Assembly (NCBI GenBank): GCA_023132075.1
Contig: JAGLYT010000017.1
Span: 1 to 12,240, forward strand
Reading direction: 5' to 3'
Length of the DNA stretch: 12,240 nucleotides
DNA from: JAGLHV01 sp023132075 [NCBI: bacterium]
GTDB lineage: Bacteria; CBDUZB01; JAGLHV01
In this document: in pieces, positions 1 to 7,855 of the stretch
Numbering within the stretch: position 1 is the stretch's first letter
Layout of the letters: each line of letters begins with the position of its first letter
Translations under genes and position numbers: made by a program
The notes under the pieces: generated by a model
What the model was told of the DNA's origin: nothing
The model's database searches: none
Seen by the model: only the letters and a program-made list of their open reading frames with translations

Positions 1-72
1 GTTTGGGTTAATGCCAATAAATTTGCCGGTCCAAGATTTGATACAAAAGGTAATCCTATTACAAGCTGGTAA
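1..72 (+). CDS. 3' end of an unrecognised gene (partial)
   Basis: Frame 1 is open from the window edge to a TAA at 70-72 and encodes the last 23 residues of a protein, ending ...PRFDTKGNPITSW. The tail is too short to assign to a family. It has no hydrophobic segment, so it looks like a soluble C-terminus. Only 17 bases separate its stop from the next start, which suggests that it is the upstream member of the same operon as the glycosidase at 90. The operon promoter would then lie outside the window. Confidence 0.6.
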   Translation, partial: VWVNANKFAGPRFDTKGNPITSW

Positions 73-89
73 AGGGGGATTTTAAAGAA

Positions 90-2228
90 ATGAATTCTGT
101 TAATTTAAAGGATGGTTGTTTTCAGGTCAATGGGAAAAAGCAGTTTATTTTATCGGGAGAAGTGCAATATTTTAGAATTGAAAAAAATAAATGGAGAAAA
201 ATGTTAGATGGTTTGTGTGAGGCAAACTGCAATACTCTTTCTACTTATGTGCCCTGGAATTGGCACGAATATGAACAGGGAAAATTTGATTTTACCGGGA
301 AGACTCATCCCAGCAGAGATTTGGTAAGTTTTTTAAAATTAGTTAAGGAATATGGCTTGAATTTAATTATTAAAGGGGGGCCCCATATTCATGCGGAGTT
401 TTTAAACGGAGGTATTCCCAAATGGGTTCTTTCCGGGTATCCGGAAGTGCTTTGTTTAGATAGTGAAGGAAAACCTACCGGTAGTTATGCTTTTTATCCT
501 CCGGTAACCTATCTTCATCCGACTTATATGCAGTTGGTAAAAAAGTGGTATGAAGCATTTACCGAAGTAGTGCTTCCTTTTGATAATATTATTTTATGGC
601 AGGTAGATAATGAAGTAAGTTATAGTTTGTCTTTTTTTCATTATTCACCCGGACAAGCCTTTTCCGGTGATTATAATCCTTTTCTGGTAGAAAAAAATGG
701 GCTTTATCAACAATATTTAAGTAAGAAATTTAAAGATATAAAGGATTTGAATGCCCGTTACGGAGAGAACAATACGGATTTTACTTTGGTTTCTCCTCCC
801 CGGAAAGAGCCATCTAATAAGGAAGAACAATTTAAAGTTTTTGACTGGTGTGAATTTCGGGAGAAATTAGTGGCAATGTATGTGCGTTCTTTGATGGAGA
901 TGCTTTTTGAGTTAGGCTGCCGGGGCCCTTTCAGTGTTGATGATCCGCTTTTGGGTTATGATACATCATGGAAAGGTATTTATGATGAGGTTAAAGATTC
1001 CCGTTGGCAGGTAGTTATCGGGTATACTTATTATACCGGGAATATGGAAGAGGAATCGATGGGTTATCATCTTTCCCGCATAGAGTTTACCAGGGCTTCA
1101 GGAACCCCGGTGGTTTCCAACCATGAAATTCAGGCGGGAAATGTGTATTTCCTTCCACATTGGAAACAGTCTCCCTCGGATTATGATTTAATCTGGAAAA
1201 CTTCCATAGGGTTTGGCAGCAATATGCTTAATTTTTATTGGTTTTGTGATGGATATAATTTTTTAGGATACGAACATTTTTTACCAAAAATGAATTTTTC
1301 TTCTCCGTTGGATAAGGATGGAAATAAGAGATTTCAATTTGGAATAATTAAAAAAATAGGGGAAATGCTTAAAAAATACCCGGAAATTGTAGAAACTAAA
1401 CCTGATTATGATTTGGCCGTTGGATATTATCACCCCTATGCCCGAATGGGTAAGTTTAGTAATTTAGAGGGAGTAGGTAATTTCGAATTAAGTAAAGGTG
1501 GAGCGGTCGGGTCTTTTATAGATCTTTTAGGGGTGTGTAATATTAATTTTCAAATGCTTAATTTAGAAGAAAACATTAAAGAAAACATCTTTGCCTGTCC
1601 ATCAAAATTAGTTGTTCTTTGTTATGAATTCTTAGATAAAAATATTCAAAAATCTTTGCTTGATTATGTTTCTGCCGGAGGACATTTGATTTTATTAAAC
1701 CAAGTACCTTTAAAGGATGAAAATCTGGGGGAATGTAAGATGTTGTACGATGCTCTAAAAATAGCAAGATTGGATTCTATTCCCAAAGGGAAAGGGTTTT
1801 TTGAAATAAACAGAGTGGGATACAAAAATTATGATTTTTGTGTTTATGATGATTTACAGATATATGAGTTTAATGACCGGGATTATATTCAGGATATGAC
1901 TTCTTTTTCCTCGGGTAGAATATGTGGATTTACCAGGAACGTCGGAGGCGGAAAAATTTCGGTTGTTGGATTTGTTCCCCGGGTTTTTCTGGATGTTTCC
2001 AGAAATTTTGCCCGGGATTATTTTGAAAAAAAATCACGGGATGGGATTTTAGTTTATGAACGGAAAAATAAAGATTTTTCACTTTTTACGGCGTGTAATT
2101 TATCGGAAAAAGAAGAAAAGATAGAAATGAATCAGAAGCAATTTATATTACCTCCCCGTCGAGCGACATTTATTGTTAAAAAAGGTGAAAATTACGAAAA
2201 GTGGGGAGAAGAGCGAACAGGATTATGA
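90..2228 (+). CDS. Divergent GH35/GH42-like beta-glycosidase (clan GH-A)
   Basis: A 712-residue retaining glycosidase, probably exo-acting on a terminal beta-linked sugar such as galactose or glucosamine. The (beta/alpha)8 barrel spans about residues 1-400. Seen in the sequence: the GH35 motif YVPWNWHE (53-60), an altered sugar-binding motif GGPHIHAEF (96-104; usual form PGPYICAEW), the acid/base Glu175 in QVDNE and the probable nucleophile Glu346 in SNHEIQAG. Residues about 440-560 resemble the Rossmann-like trimerisation region of GH42 enzymes, followed by a small C-terminal beta domain. There is no signal peptide, so it is probably cytoplasmic. The start is preceded by AAAGGGGG (71-78). 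The stop overlaps the next gene's ATG, implying translational coupling. Length and mixed GH35/GH42 features also recall archaeal GlmA exo-beta-glucosaminidases. The family is fairly sure; the substrate is not. Confidence 0.82.
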   Translation: MNSVNLKDGCFQVNGKKQFILSGEVQYFRIEKNKWRKMLDGLCEANCNTLSTYVPWNWHEYEQGKFDFTGKTHPSRDLVSFLKLVKEYGLNLIIKGGPHIHAEFLNGGIPKWVLSGYPEVLCLDSEGKPTGSYAFYPPVTYLHPTYMQLVKKWYEAFTEVVLPFDNIILWQVDNEVSYSLSFFHYSPGQAFSGDYNPFLVEKNGLYQQYLSKKFKDIKDLNARYGENNTDFTLVSPPRKEPSNKEEQFKVFDWCEFREKLVAMYVRSLMEMLFELGCRGPFSVDDPLLGYDTSWKGIYDEVKDSRWQVVIGYTYYTGNMEEESMGYHLSRIEFTRASGTPVVSNHEIQAGNVYFLPHWKQSPSDYDLIWKTSIGFGSNMLNFYWFCDGYNFLGYEHFLPKMNFSSPLDKDGNKRFQFGIIKKIGEMLKKYPEIVETKPDYDLAVGYYHPYARMGKFSNLEGVGNFELSKGGAVGSFIDLLGVCNINFQMLNLEENIKENIFACPSKLVVLCYEFLDKNIQKSLLDYVSAGGHLILLNQVPLKDENLGECKMLYDALKIARLDSIPKGKGFFEINRVGYKNYDFCVYDDLQIYEFNDRDYIQDMTSFSSGRICGFTRNVGGGKISVVGFVPRVFLDVSRNFARDYFEKKSRDGILVYERKNKDFSLFTACNLSEKEEKIEMNQKQFILPPRRATFIVKKGENYEKWGEERTGL

Positions 2229-3463
2229 AAAAGATAGATTTAGAAATGTGGGTTATGCCCAATGCGTCTTTTAAGACCGGTTTGACTTTTGGGCAGGAGT
2301 TGAAACATTTTTCAAAAAAATACCCACATATAAATGTAAGGATAAAGGTCCATACATGGTCATCTGCGTGGAGACTTATTATGAAAGCGGTAAGGACCAA
2401 GAAAGGACCGGATGTTTTTCAGCTGGGCAGCAGCTGGGTTAATACTCTTGCTTATTTGGGAGGATTGGCTGATATTAGTAAACCGGTAGAAGAATTAAAA
2501 AAGAAAGATTTTTTTTCTCCTCTTAATAAACAAATGGAAGAATCTTTTAAAGAAGAAAAAATATATTCCCTTCCCTGGTTTATGGATACCAGGATACTTT
2601 TTTATCGAAAAGATATTTTCAAAAAAGCAGGATTGAAAGAAAAAGATATCGGAAATTGGGATTCATTTCAAAAAGCCTGCCAAAAAATAGCGAGCCTTAA
2701 AATAAAAGGGAAAAAAATTTATCCTCTGGCGGTTTCCGGAGCAAAAAGCTGGACGTTAATTCATGATATTGCTCCCTGGATTTGGTCGGGTGGGGGAGAA
2801 TTTTTGAATTTTAGAGGTAAAAAAATAAGTTTTCAACAAAGAGAATCTTTAAAAGGAATGAAATTTTATTTTGACTTGGTTAGGGCTTATGGGAGTAAAA
2901 TTGCCTTAAAGCAAAATATGGGAAAGGTAATGGAGGATTTTTTTATTTACGGGCGTTGTGCGATGCATTTTTCCGGAACATGGGTTTTTTCTGCTTTTCT
3001 TAATCCCAATAGTCATTTGTACCGGGCGGAAATTGCCCAAAATATTGGAATAGCCCTGCCGCCTGCCGGGCCTAAGGGGCGGTATGCTTTTTTGGGTGGA
3101 AGCAATCTGGGGGTTGCTAAATTTTCTAAATATCCCCGGGAAGCATGGGAATTAATTTCTTTTTTAACCTCTCCTTCATCTCAATTACGCTATACAAAAG
3201 CGATTAGTAATCTTCCTGTTCATTCTAAAATATTTGATGCGTTTTTTTTCGAGGATAAACAATTAGCGGAAAAATTTAAACAAATATGTTCTTATGGGAA
3301 GATGTTTCCCCCGGTATTTTCATGGGGGATAATTGAAACAATTATGATGGAAACGCTGGCAGAGATTTTTAATAGTATAAGGAAAGGTCGATACACGGAA
3401 AATCTTCTTAAAAAAGAGATAAAAAAGATTTCTTCCGAAATAAATTTTGTTCTTTCCCTTTAA
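2225..3463 (+). CDS. Family 1 (UgpB/MalE-type) sugar-binding protein lacking a signal peptide
   Basis: A 412-residue protein with the fold signature of ABC-transporter sugar-binding proteins (COG1653 type). Positions from ATG 2225: N-terminal strand with WVMPN, then PDVFQLGSSW (about 62-71), YSLPWFMDT (from 114), LFYRKDIF (from 125), a Trp/Gly-rich WIWSGGGEF (about 185-193) and GRCAMHFSGTW (about 243-253). I chose ATG 2225 because it forms a classic ATGA overlap with the upstream stop. The only other in-frame start is GTG 2201, since a stop lies at 2186-2188. Neither start gives a signal peptide or lipobox: the mature domain begins at once. No permease or ATPase gene is in the window. It could be a cytoplasmic sugar sensor or scavenger, or a transporter component whose export signal was lost. 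Fold assignment is strong; role is open. Confidence 0.85.
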   Translation: MKKIDLEMWVMPNASFKTGLTFGQELKHFSKKYPHINVRIKVHTWSSAWRLIMKAVRTKKGPDVFQLGSSWVNTLAYLGGLADISKPVEELKKKDFFSPLNKQMEESFKEEKIYSLPWFMDTRILFYRKDIFKKAGLKEKDIGNWDSFQKACQKIASLKIKGKKIYPLAVSGAKSWTLIHDIAPWIWSGGGEFLNFRGKKISFQQRESLKGMKFYFDLVRAYGSKIALKQNMGKVMEDFFIYGRCAMHFSGTWVFSAFLNPNSHLYRAEIAQNIGIALPPAGPKGRYAFLGGSNLGVAKFSKYPREAWELISFLTSPSSQLRYTKAISNLPVHSKIFDAFFFEDKQLAEKFKQICSYGKMFPPVFSWGIIETIMMETLAEIFNSIRKGRYTENLLKKEIKKISSEINFVLSL

Positions 3464-3488
3464 AAAATATTTAAGAAAATTTTTTTAA

Positions 3489-3517
3489 TTAACAAATTTT
3501 GATATAAATAATATTAT
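3489..3517 (+). promoter_or_regulatory. Possible sigma70-type promoter for the diguanylate cyclase gene
   Basis: TTAACA (3489-3494) and TATTAT (3512-3517) are separated by 17 bases in the 87-base gap before the GGDEF gene. The gap is almost pure A/T, so chance matches are likely. A weak AAAAAAGGA ribosome site (about 3531-3539) follows before the ATG at 3551. Confidence 0.35.
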
Positions 3518-3550
3518 TTTATAAAGGATTAAAAAAGGAAATAGATATTT

Positions 3551-5011
3551 ATGGCTAAAGAAAGTTTAAATAAATATTCGGAAAAACTCAGGAAGGTTAG
3601 TAAAATCTTTCGTTATACAGAGCCGGATTTGGAAGAAATTCTTAAACAGGTTTTAGCTATTGGATTTTCTACTTTAAGATTTGACTGGATGGAAATATTA
3701 TTATGGGACAGTGAAAGAAAAGTTTTAGAAGTAAAAGTGGTTGCTGAAAAAGACGGGATAATGGAAGGGGAAGAAGAGATTTTTATTTCGGAAAAGACTG
3801 ATCCGAGAATAATAGTGGGTTTAGGCAGGGAAAAGTGTATTGTAAGAAAGAAAAAAGGAGCGGAAGGATTTTTTTCAATAAAAAGCGGTAATAAAATTTT
3901 AGGGGTTTTAGGCATAAATAATCGATTAAGCGGAAGGAATATAAAGGAGTGGCAGATTTCATTACTTAAAGAATATGCTGAAGAAATCGGCGTAGGAATT
4001 GGTAATTTGGAATTACTTTTAAAGGAACAAATGCAGGCAGACAAGTTTAAGGCCCTTTCTAAAATAGGAATGGCCTTAGTAGGGCAATTAAAACTGGAAA
4101 ATAGAATAAAAATAATTTTGCGTAGTGTTATTAAACATTTAAGTATTGAACGGGTTAAATTATACCTGGTGAATGAAGAGAAAAAAGTTCTACAGGGAAC
4201 AATGTCTTTTGATCTCAGAGGGAAATTTCATGTTTTAAAGGAAGTATATTCTTTAAAAAAGAAAACCCATCCTGAAGTTTTTATGGTGATGAAAAAAGAA
4301 GCTCAGGAAGTAGGGTCTTTTGGATTGGTTTTTTCCATTCCTTTGAAAGTAGAAAAAAAAATAGTCGGATTTCTTGTTGCCGATAATATTTTCAGCCGGG
4401 AACGAATTAAAAAAGAAGATATTGAATACTTGAAACTTTTTGCTCAGCAGGCGAGTGTTTCCATAGAAAATGCCCGGCTTTTCAATGATGTCGAGAGGCT
4501 TTCTCTTACCGATGGATTAACAGGTTTATATACTAATAGGTATTTTAGAAAACGTCTTGGAGATGAAATTGTTCGAACGACAAGGCTTAAAACAAAGCTT
4601 GCTTTAGCCATTATTGATATTGACTATTTTAAAAGTTATAATGATTCTTACGGCCACATGGTTGGAGATCGAGTACTTGTTGATTTGGCCGGAATAATTA
4701 TGAAAAATATCCGTCAGGTAGACTTTGCTGCCCGTTATGGAGGGGATGAATTTGTTGTTTTTTTTCCGTCTACCTCTTTAGAAGGTGTGCAAATTGTTAC
4801 TTTTCGTTTATTGAGAGCAATTAGAAAGCATTATTTTCTTATTTCGGGAAAAAAAATAGGGGTTAGTGTAAGTATGGGGTTCGCTATTTATCCCTCTAAT
4901 GCACGAAATAAGGAAGCTTTATTTAGAAAAGCGGATAAAGCTCTTTATCGGGCTAAATCGCAGGGAAGAAATCAGGCTTGTTTTTATTCCGAAACATTGG
5001 ATAAAAAGTAA
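3551..5011 (+). CDS. GAF-GAF-GGDEF diguanylate cyclase
   Basis: A 486-residue soluble protein predicted to make cyclic di-GMP from two GTP. Two GAF-like sensor domains (about 20-155 and 165-310; the second ends in the usual AQQASVSIENARLF helix) lead into a GGDEF domain (about 316-480). The catalytic domain looks complete: SLTDGLTGLYTNRYF at the start, metal-site Asp356 in DIDYF, Asn364, YGHMVGD, the signature GGDEF at 397-401, and ALYRAKSQGRN near the end. RQVD (388-391) lies five residues before GGDEF, the position of the product-inhibition I-site. No membrane segment or signal peptide is present, so the sensed signal should be cytoplasmic; GAF ligands cannot be read from sequence. No EAL domain is present. 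It lies between the binding-protein gene and the GH94 gene, in the same direction but in its own transcription interval. Confidence 0.93.
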   Translation: MAKESLNKYSEKLRKVSKIFRYTEPDLEEILKQVLAIGFSTLRFDWMEILLWDSERKVLEVKVVAEKDGIMEGEEEIFISEKTDPRIIVGLGREKCIVRKKKGAEGFFSIKSGNKILGVLGINNRLSGRNIKEWQISLLKEYAEEIGVGIGNLELLLKEQMQADKFKALSKIGMALVGQLKLENRIKIILRSVIKHLSIERVKLYLVNEEKKVLQGTMSFDLRGKFHVLKEVYSLKKKTHPEVFMVMKKEAQEVGSFGLVFSIPLKVEKKIVGFLVADNIFSRERIKKEDIEYLKLFAQQASVSIENARLFNDVERLSLTDGLTGLYTNRYFRKRLGDEIVRTTRLKTKLALAIIDIDYFKSYNDSYGHMVGDRVLVDLAGIIMKNIRQVDFAARYGGDEFVVFFPSTSLEGVQIVTFRLLRAIRKHYFLISGKKIGVSVSMGFAIYPSNARNKEALFRKADKALYRAKSQGRNQACFYSETLDKK

Positions 5012-5059
5012 AATTCAAAAAATGTTTTTTAGTAAAAAATGGGTTTGTGTTGATTTTTA

Positions 5060-5089
5060 TTGACAAAATTGTGTTTTTTTTGTTATACT
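5060..5089 (+). promoter_or_regulatory. Strong sigma70-type promoter with extended -10, upstream of GH94
   Basis: A perfect -35 TTGACA (5060-5065) is followed after 18 bases by TATACT (5084-5089). TG at 5081-5082 gives an extended -10 (TGtTATACT). Transcription would begin near 5096. It is the best promoter in the window and indicates that the GH94 gene is transcribed independently of the GGDEF gene. Confidence 0.75.
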
Positions 5090-5095
5090 TCCGCT

Positions 5096-5244
5096 TAAAT
5101 ACCAGAAAAAAGCATAAGAAAAAAATAGAGTTATTGTTTGTTTGTATGGATGTTTTGAGTTGTTAGAATTTATAAATCGCTCAAAAAAAGGTTTCAACGA
5201 AGGTAGTGGGAAAATAAAAATTTTATAAAACAAGGAGAGGAAAA
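5096..5244 (+). promoter_or_regulatory. 5' leader of about 150 nt of the GH94 transcript
   Basis: The distance from the predicted transcription start to the ATG at 5245 is long for a simple leader. It contains a possible stem TTTTGAGT (5153-5160) with GCTCAAAA (5179-5186), including one G-U pair, around an 18-base loop. It ends in a strong ribosome site, AAGGAGAGG (5232-5240). No match to a riboswitch class, including c-di-GMP-I, was recognised. The leader may be passive; the start point is inferred from the promoter only. Confidence 0.35.
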
Positions 5245-7596
5245 ATGAAGTATAGTAATTTTAGTAAAGACAGCAAAGAAGTTGTAATTGTAAGACCCGA
5301 TGTTCCCCGACCATGGATTAACTATCTCTATAATGAGGAATATTGTGCTATTGTTTCTCATACTGGGGGAGGCTATAGTTTTGAGCACGATTGTAAAACC
5401 AAAAGAATTACTACCTGGAATCCGGATAATCTTTTTACCGACAGACCGGGTAGATATGTGTTTTTAAAAGATAGGGATACTAAAAAATATTGGTCGATTA
5501 ACTGGCAGCCTATTTGTCCGGAAAAGCAGGATTTTCAATGTCGTCATGGATTAGGCTATACGGTTGTTAGTTCAAAAAATCAAAATATAGAGGGAGAAAT
5601 AACTTATTTTGTTCCCCGCAAAGAACCGATGGAAATCTGGAAGATAAAAATAAGCAATAAAAGTAATAAAAAAAGAAATTTGAGTATGTTTTCCGTGACT
5701 GAGTTAATTTTGGGAGATTTTCAAACGGAATTACTCTATAAAAATATTTTTGCTATGTATAACAAAGCATGGTTTGATAAAAAGATTCAGGCGCTTGTTT
5801 CTACGAAAAACACATGGGGTTGGGGAGGAGGAGTATATCCGCATCAGGCTTATGTAGGAGCGAATTTTAAGATACATGGATGGGAAACGCGCAGAGAAAA
5901 TTTTTACGGTAAATATTTAATTCCTTCCCGTCCGGAGGCGGTACTAAATGGAAAATGTTCTAATACGGACAATTACGGAGAAAATATGGTTTCTGCCCTA
6001 CAGCATAATTTTACACTTAAACCAAATGAGGAAAGAGAATTTGTAATAATGCTGGTTCATGCAAAATCACAGCAGGAAGGGAATAAACTGTTAAAGAAAT
6101 ACCGAAATTTATCGACGGTAGAAAAATCTCTTAAAGAGGTGCGGAATTTCTGGCAGAAATTGGTAGACAAAGTGGAAGTTTCTACCCCTGATAAAAATTT
6201 TGACCGGATGGTAAATGTTTGGAGTAAATACCAACTTTATACTGCTAATACATGGAGCAGATCTCCTTCTTTTTATCATGAAGGGACAGGAGGAAGAGGT
6301 TATCGGGATTCCTGTCAGGATGCAGAGGGAATATTATCCCTTAACTCAGAATATGTAAAGGATAAATTAAGAGCGATTGCTGTTTTGCATTTTAAAGATG
6401 GTCATACGGCTTCCGGTTGGTCGGATCATTACGGCCCTTTTACCGATAGTCCAAGAGCTGATCATCCGGCGTGGTTTACTTACACTTTATCTGCTTATGT
6501 TAAAGAGACCGGGGATGTAGATTTCTTGAATGAGAAGGCGAAATGGCTTGATGGAGGAAAGGGAACAATATTTGAACATGTTTTAGCCAATATTGATTAT
6601 CTCTGGACCCATCGTGGGCAGCACGGTGCTCCTTTAATTGGAATTGCTGACTGGAATGATGCTATTGATAGTGCAGGGGATGAAGGAAAAGGAGAAAGTG
6701 TTTGGTTAGGAATTGCTTTTCACCGATCCCTTCTTTATGCGGCAGAGCTGGCTAAAGTTTTGGGTAAAAGCGATGTTGAAGCAGACCTTTTGAAAAAGGC
6801 AAAAGAAATGAAAAAAATTCTTAATAGTTCTGCCGGTTGGGACGGACGGTGGTTTTTGGGCGGGTATACTGATGAAGGAAAGCCCTTTGGTTCGTCTAAG
6901 AATAAAGAAGGTTCAATTCATATGAACTCTCAAACATGGGCAGTATTGGCTGATGTTTGTGACAATAAAAGAAAAAAGCAGGTAATGTCAATGGTAGATA
7001 AATATTGTGATACAGTCCATGGTCCGGCTTTACTCAGACCGGCTTATAAAAATACGGATTTATCTATCGGAAGAATTACTAAGTTTGCTCCGGGTGTAAA
7101 GGAAAATGGAGCTATTTTCTGTCACGCGGTAGCTTTTAAAATTGTTGCTGATTGTATGGCTGGCCGGGGAAATGAGGCTTTTGATTCTTATCAGAAAATA
7201 AATCCTGCTTGCCAGAAAAACGGATATAAAGTAGAACCTTATGTTTTTGCCGAATACCTGGTGGGCCCGGATCATCCTCATCATTTTGGTGAGGGGGCAT
7301 ATACCTGGATTACAGGGACGGCGGCATGGATGTACTTAGCTGCTACGGAATGGATGTTAGGTGCCCGTCGGGATTTTGAGGGATTACGGATAGATCCTTG
7401 TATTCCTTCTAAATGGGGTAAGTGTTCCATAAAACGTACCTTCAGGGGAGATGTTTATGATATATCCATTAAAAACCCAAAACATGTAAATAAAGGTGTA
7501 AAATCGCTTAAGGTTGATGGTTCCCTGATAAAAGGTAATTTAGTTAAGTATTTTGGTGACGGGAAAACCCATCGTGTAGAAGTGGTAATGGGATAG
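5245..7596 (+). CDS. GH94 family beta-glycoside phosphorylase (cellobiose/chitobiose phosphorylase-like)
   Basis: A 783-residue inverting phosphorylase predicted to cleave a beta-linked disaccharide or oligosaccharide with phosphate, giving an alpha-sugar-1-phosphate. Family features in order: N-terminal beta-sandwich with HTGGGYSFEHD (39-49) and a WSINWQP element; sugar-site GYRDSCQD (352-359); ADWNDA (468-473), where Asp472 should be the general acid; GKGESVW (481-487); GVKENGAIFCHA (617-628) with phosphate-site His627; the TGT triplet 690-692 (Thr690 and Gly691 for phosphate binding); and C-terminal LRIDPCIP (714-721). Length is near the usual 800. There is no signal peptide, as expected for an enzyme using cytoplasmic phosphate. 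The segment at 393-410 (ending ADHPAWF) differs from the usual NDDPLWL of cellobiose phosphorylases, so substrate is uncertain: cellobiose-, chitobiose-, laminaribiose- or sophorose-type links are all possible. It has its own promoter and a strong ribosome site. Confidence 0.92.
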   Translation: MKYSNFSKDSKEVVIVRPDVPRPWINYLYNEEYCAIVSHTGGGYSFEHDCKTKRITTWNPDNLFTDRPGRYVFLKDRDTKKYWSINWQPICPEKQDFQCRHGLGYTVVSSKNQNIEGEITYFVPRKEPMEIWKIKISNKSNKKRNLSMFSVTELILGDFQTELLYKNIFAMYNKAWFDKKIQALVSTKNTWGWGGGVYPHQAYVGANFKIHGWETRRENFYGKYLIPSRPEAVLNGKCSNTDNYGENMVSALQHNFTLKPNEEREFVIMLVHAKSQQEGNKLLKKYRNLSTVEKSLKEVRNFWQKLVDKVEVSTPDKNFDRMVNVWSKYQLYTANTWSRSPSFYHEGTGGRGYRDSCQDAEGILSLNSEYVKDKLRAIAVLHFKDGHTASGWSDHYGPFTDSPRADHPAWFTYTLSAYVKETGDVDFLNEKAKWLDGGKGTIFEHVLANIDYLWTHRGQHGAPLIGIADWNDAIDSAGDEGKGESVWLGIAFHRSLLYAAELAKVLGKSDVEADLLKKAKEMKKILNSSAGWDGRWFLGGYTDEGKPFGSSKNKEGSIHMNSQTWAVLADVCDNKRKKQVMSMVDKYCDTVHGPALLRPAYKNTDLSIGRITKFAPGVKENGAIFCHAVAFKIVADCMAGRGNEAFDSYQKINPACQKNGYKVEPYVFAEYLVGPDHPHHFGEGAYTWITGTAAWMYLAATEWMLGARRDFEGLRIDPCIPSKWGKCSIKRTFRGDVYDISIKNPKHVNKGVKSLKVDGSLIKGNLVKYFGDGKTHRVEVVMG

Positions 7597-7599
7597 TAG

Positions 7600-7627
7600 T
7601 TAAATTAATAAAAAATTGTTAATTTAA
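7600..7627 (+). repeat. All-A/T inverted repeat after the GH94 stop
   Basis: TTAAATTAA (7600-7608) and TTAATTTAA (7619-7627) are perfect inverted repeats around a 10-base loop, just after the stop at 7594-7596. With no G-C pairs and no clean T-tract the hairpin would be weak. It may be a poor terminator or chance in AT-rich DNA. Confidence 0.3.
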
Positions 7628-7635
7628 AAAATAAA

Positions 7636-7680
7636 AAGTCGTGTAGATTACAATAATTTTTTAAGAAGTCGTTGTTGATT
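7636..7680 (+). repeat. Imperfect direct repeat, 30-bp period, upstream of the secreted hydrolase
   Basis: AAGTCGT occurs at 7636-7642 and again at 7666-7672. Similarity extends to AAGTCGTgtagATT versus AAGTCGTtgttgATT, and each copy is followed by a TTTTTTAA run. The 30-base spacing puts the copies roughly on one DNA face, as in a two-site operator. The function is inferred and chance is possible. Confidence 0.3.
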
Positions 7681-7855
7681 TCTTTTTTAACGGATATTTT
7701 TTTAAAAGAAAAATTTTTTGTAAATGGTAATAATTAAATTTGAGTATTCTTTTTTCCGGATAGTAACTTATTGGAAATAATAATTCAGTAAGTATTAAAA
7801 ATAAGGAAAACAAATTGTTACGAATTACAGAATGTAATAAAAAAGGAGAAAACAA

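Noticed and set aside
2176-2400. Minus-strand 74-codon frame with hydrophobic residues near the ATGA overlap
   Set aside because: Antisense to two well-supported coupled genes; the hydrophobicity is explained by reading Lys/Glu codons in reverse.
3460-3488. A/T inverted repeat after the binding-protein stop as a terminator
   Set aside because: TTAAAAAAT against ATTTTTTTAA has no G-C pair and would be very unstable; not enough to call termination.
3613-4044. 143-codon minus-strand open frame inside the GGDEF gene
   Set aside because: Fully antisense to a clear GAF-GAF-GGDEF gene; its Ser/Pro/Phe/Ile-rich translation is what a reversed AT-rich coding region gives, and it has no family features.
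5012-5040. AAAAAATGTTTTTT palindrome after the GGDEF gene
   Set aside because: Almost no loop and only A-T pairs, so it cannot form a useful hairpin; probably chance in AT-rich DNA.
7771-7798. TTGGAA-16-TATTAA as a promoter for the 7856 operon
   Set aside because: Matches both boxes only loosely in a very A/T-rich stretch where several equally poor matches exist.
7597-7855. c-di-GMP riboswitch in the gap before the secreted hydrolase (and in the GH94 leader)
   Set aside because: Looked for because of the nearby cyclase; neither leader shows the conserved GEMM-I core segments and both are too AT-rich.
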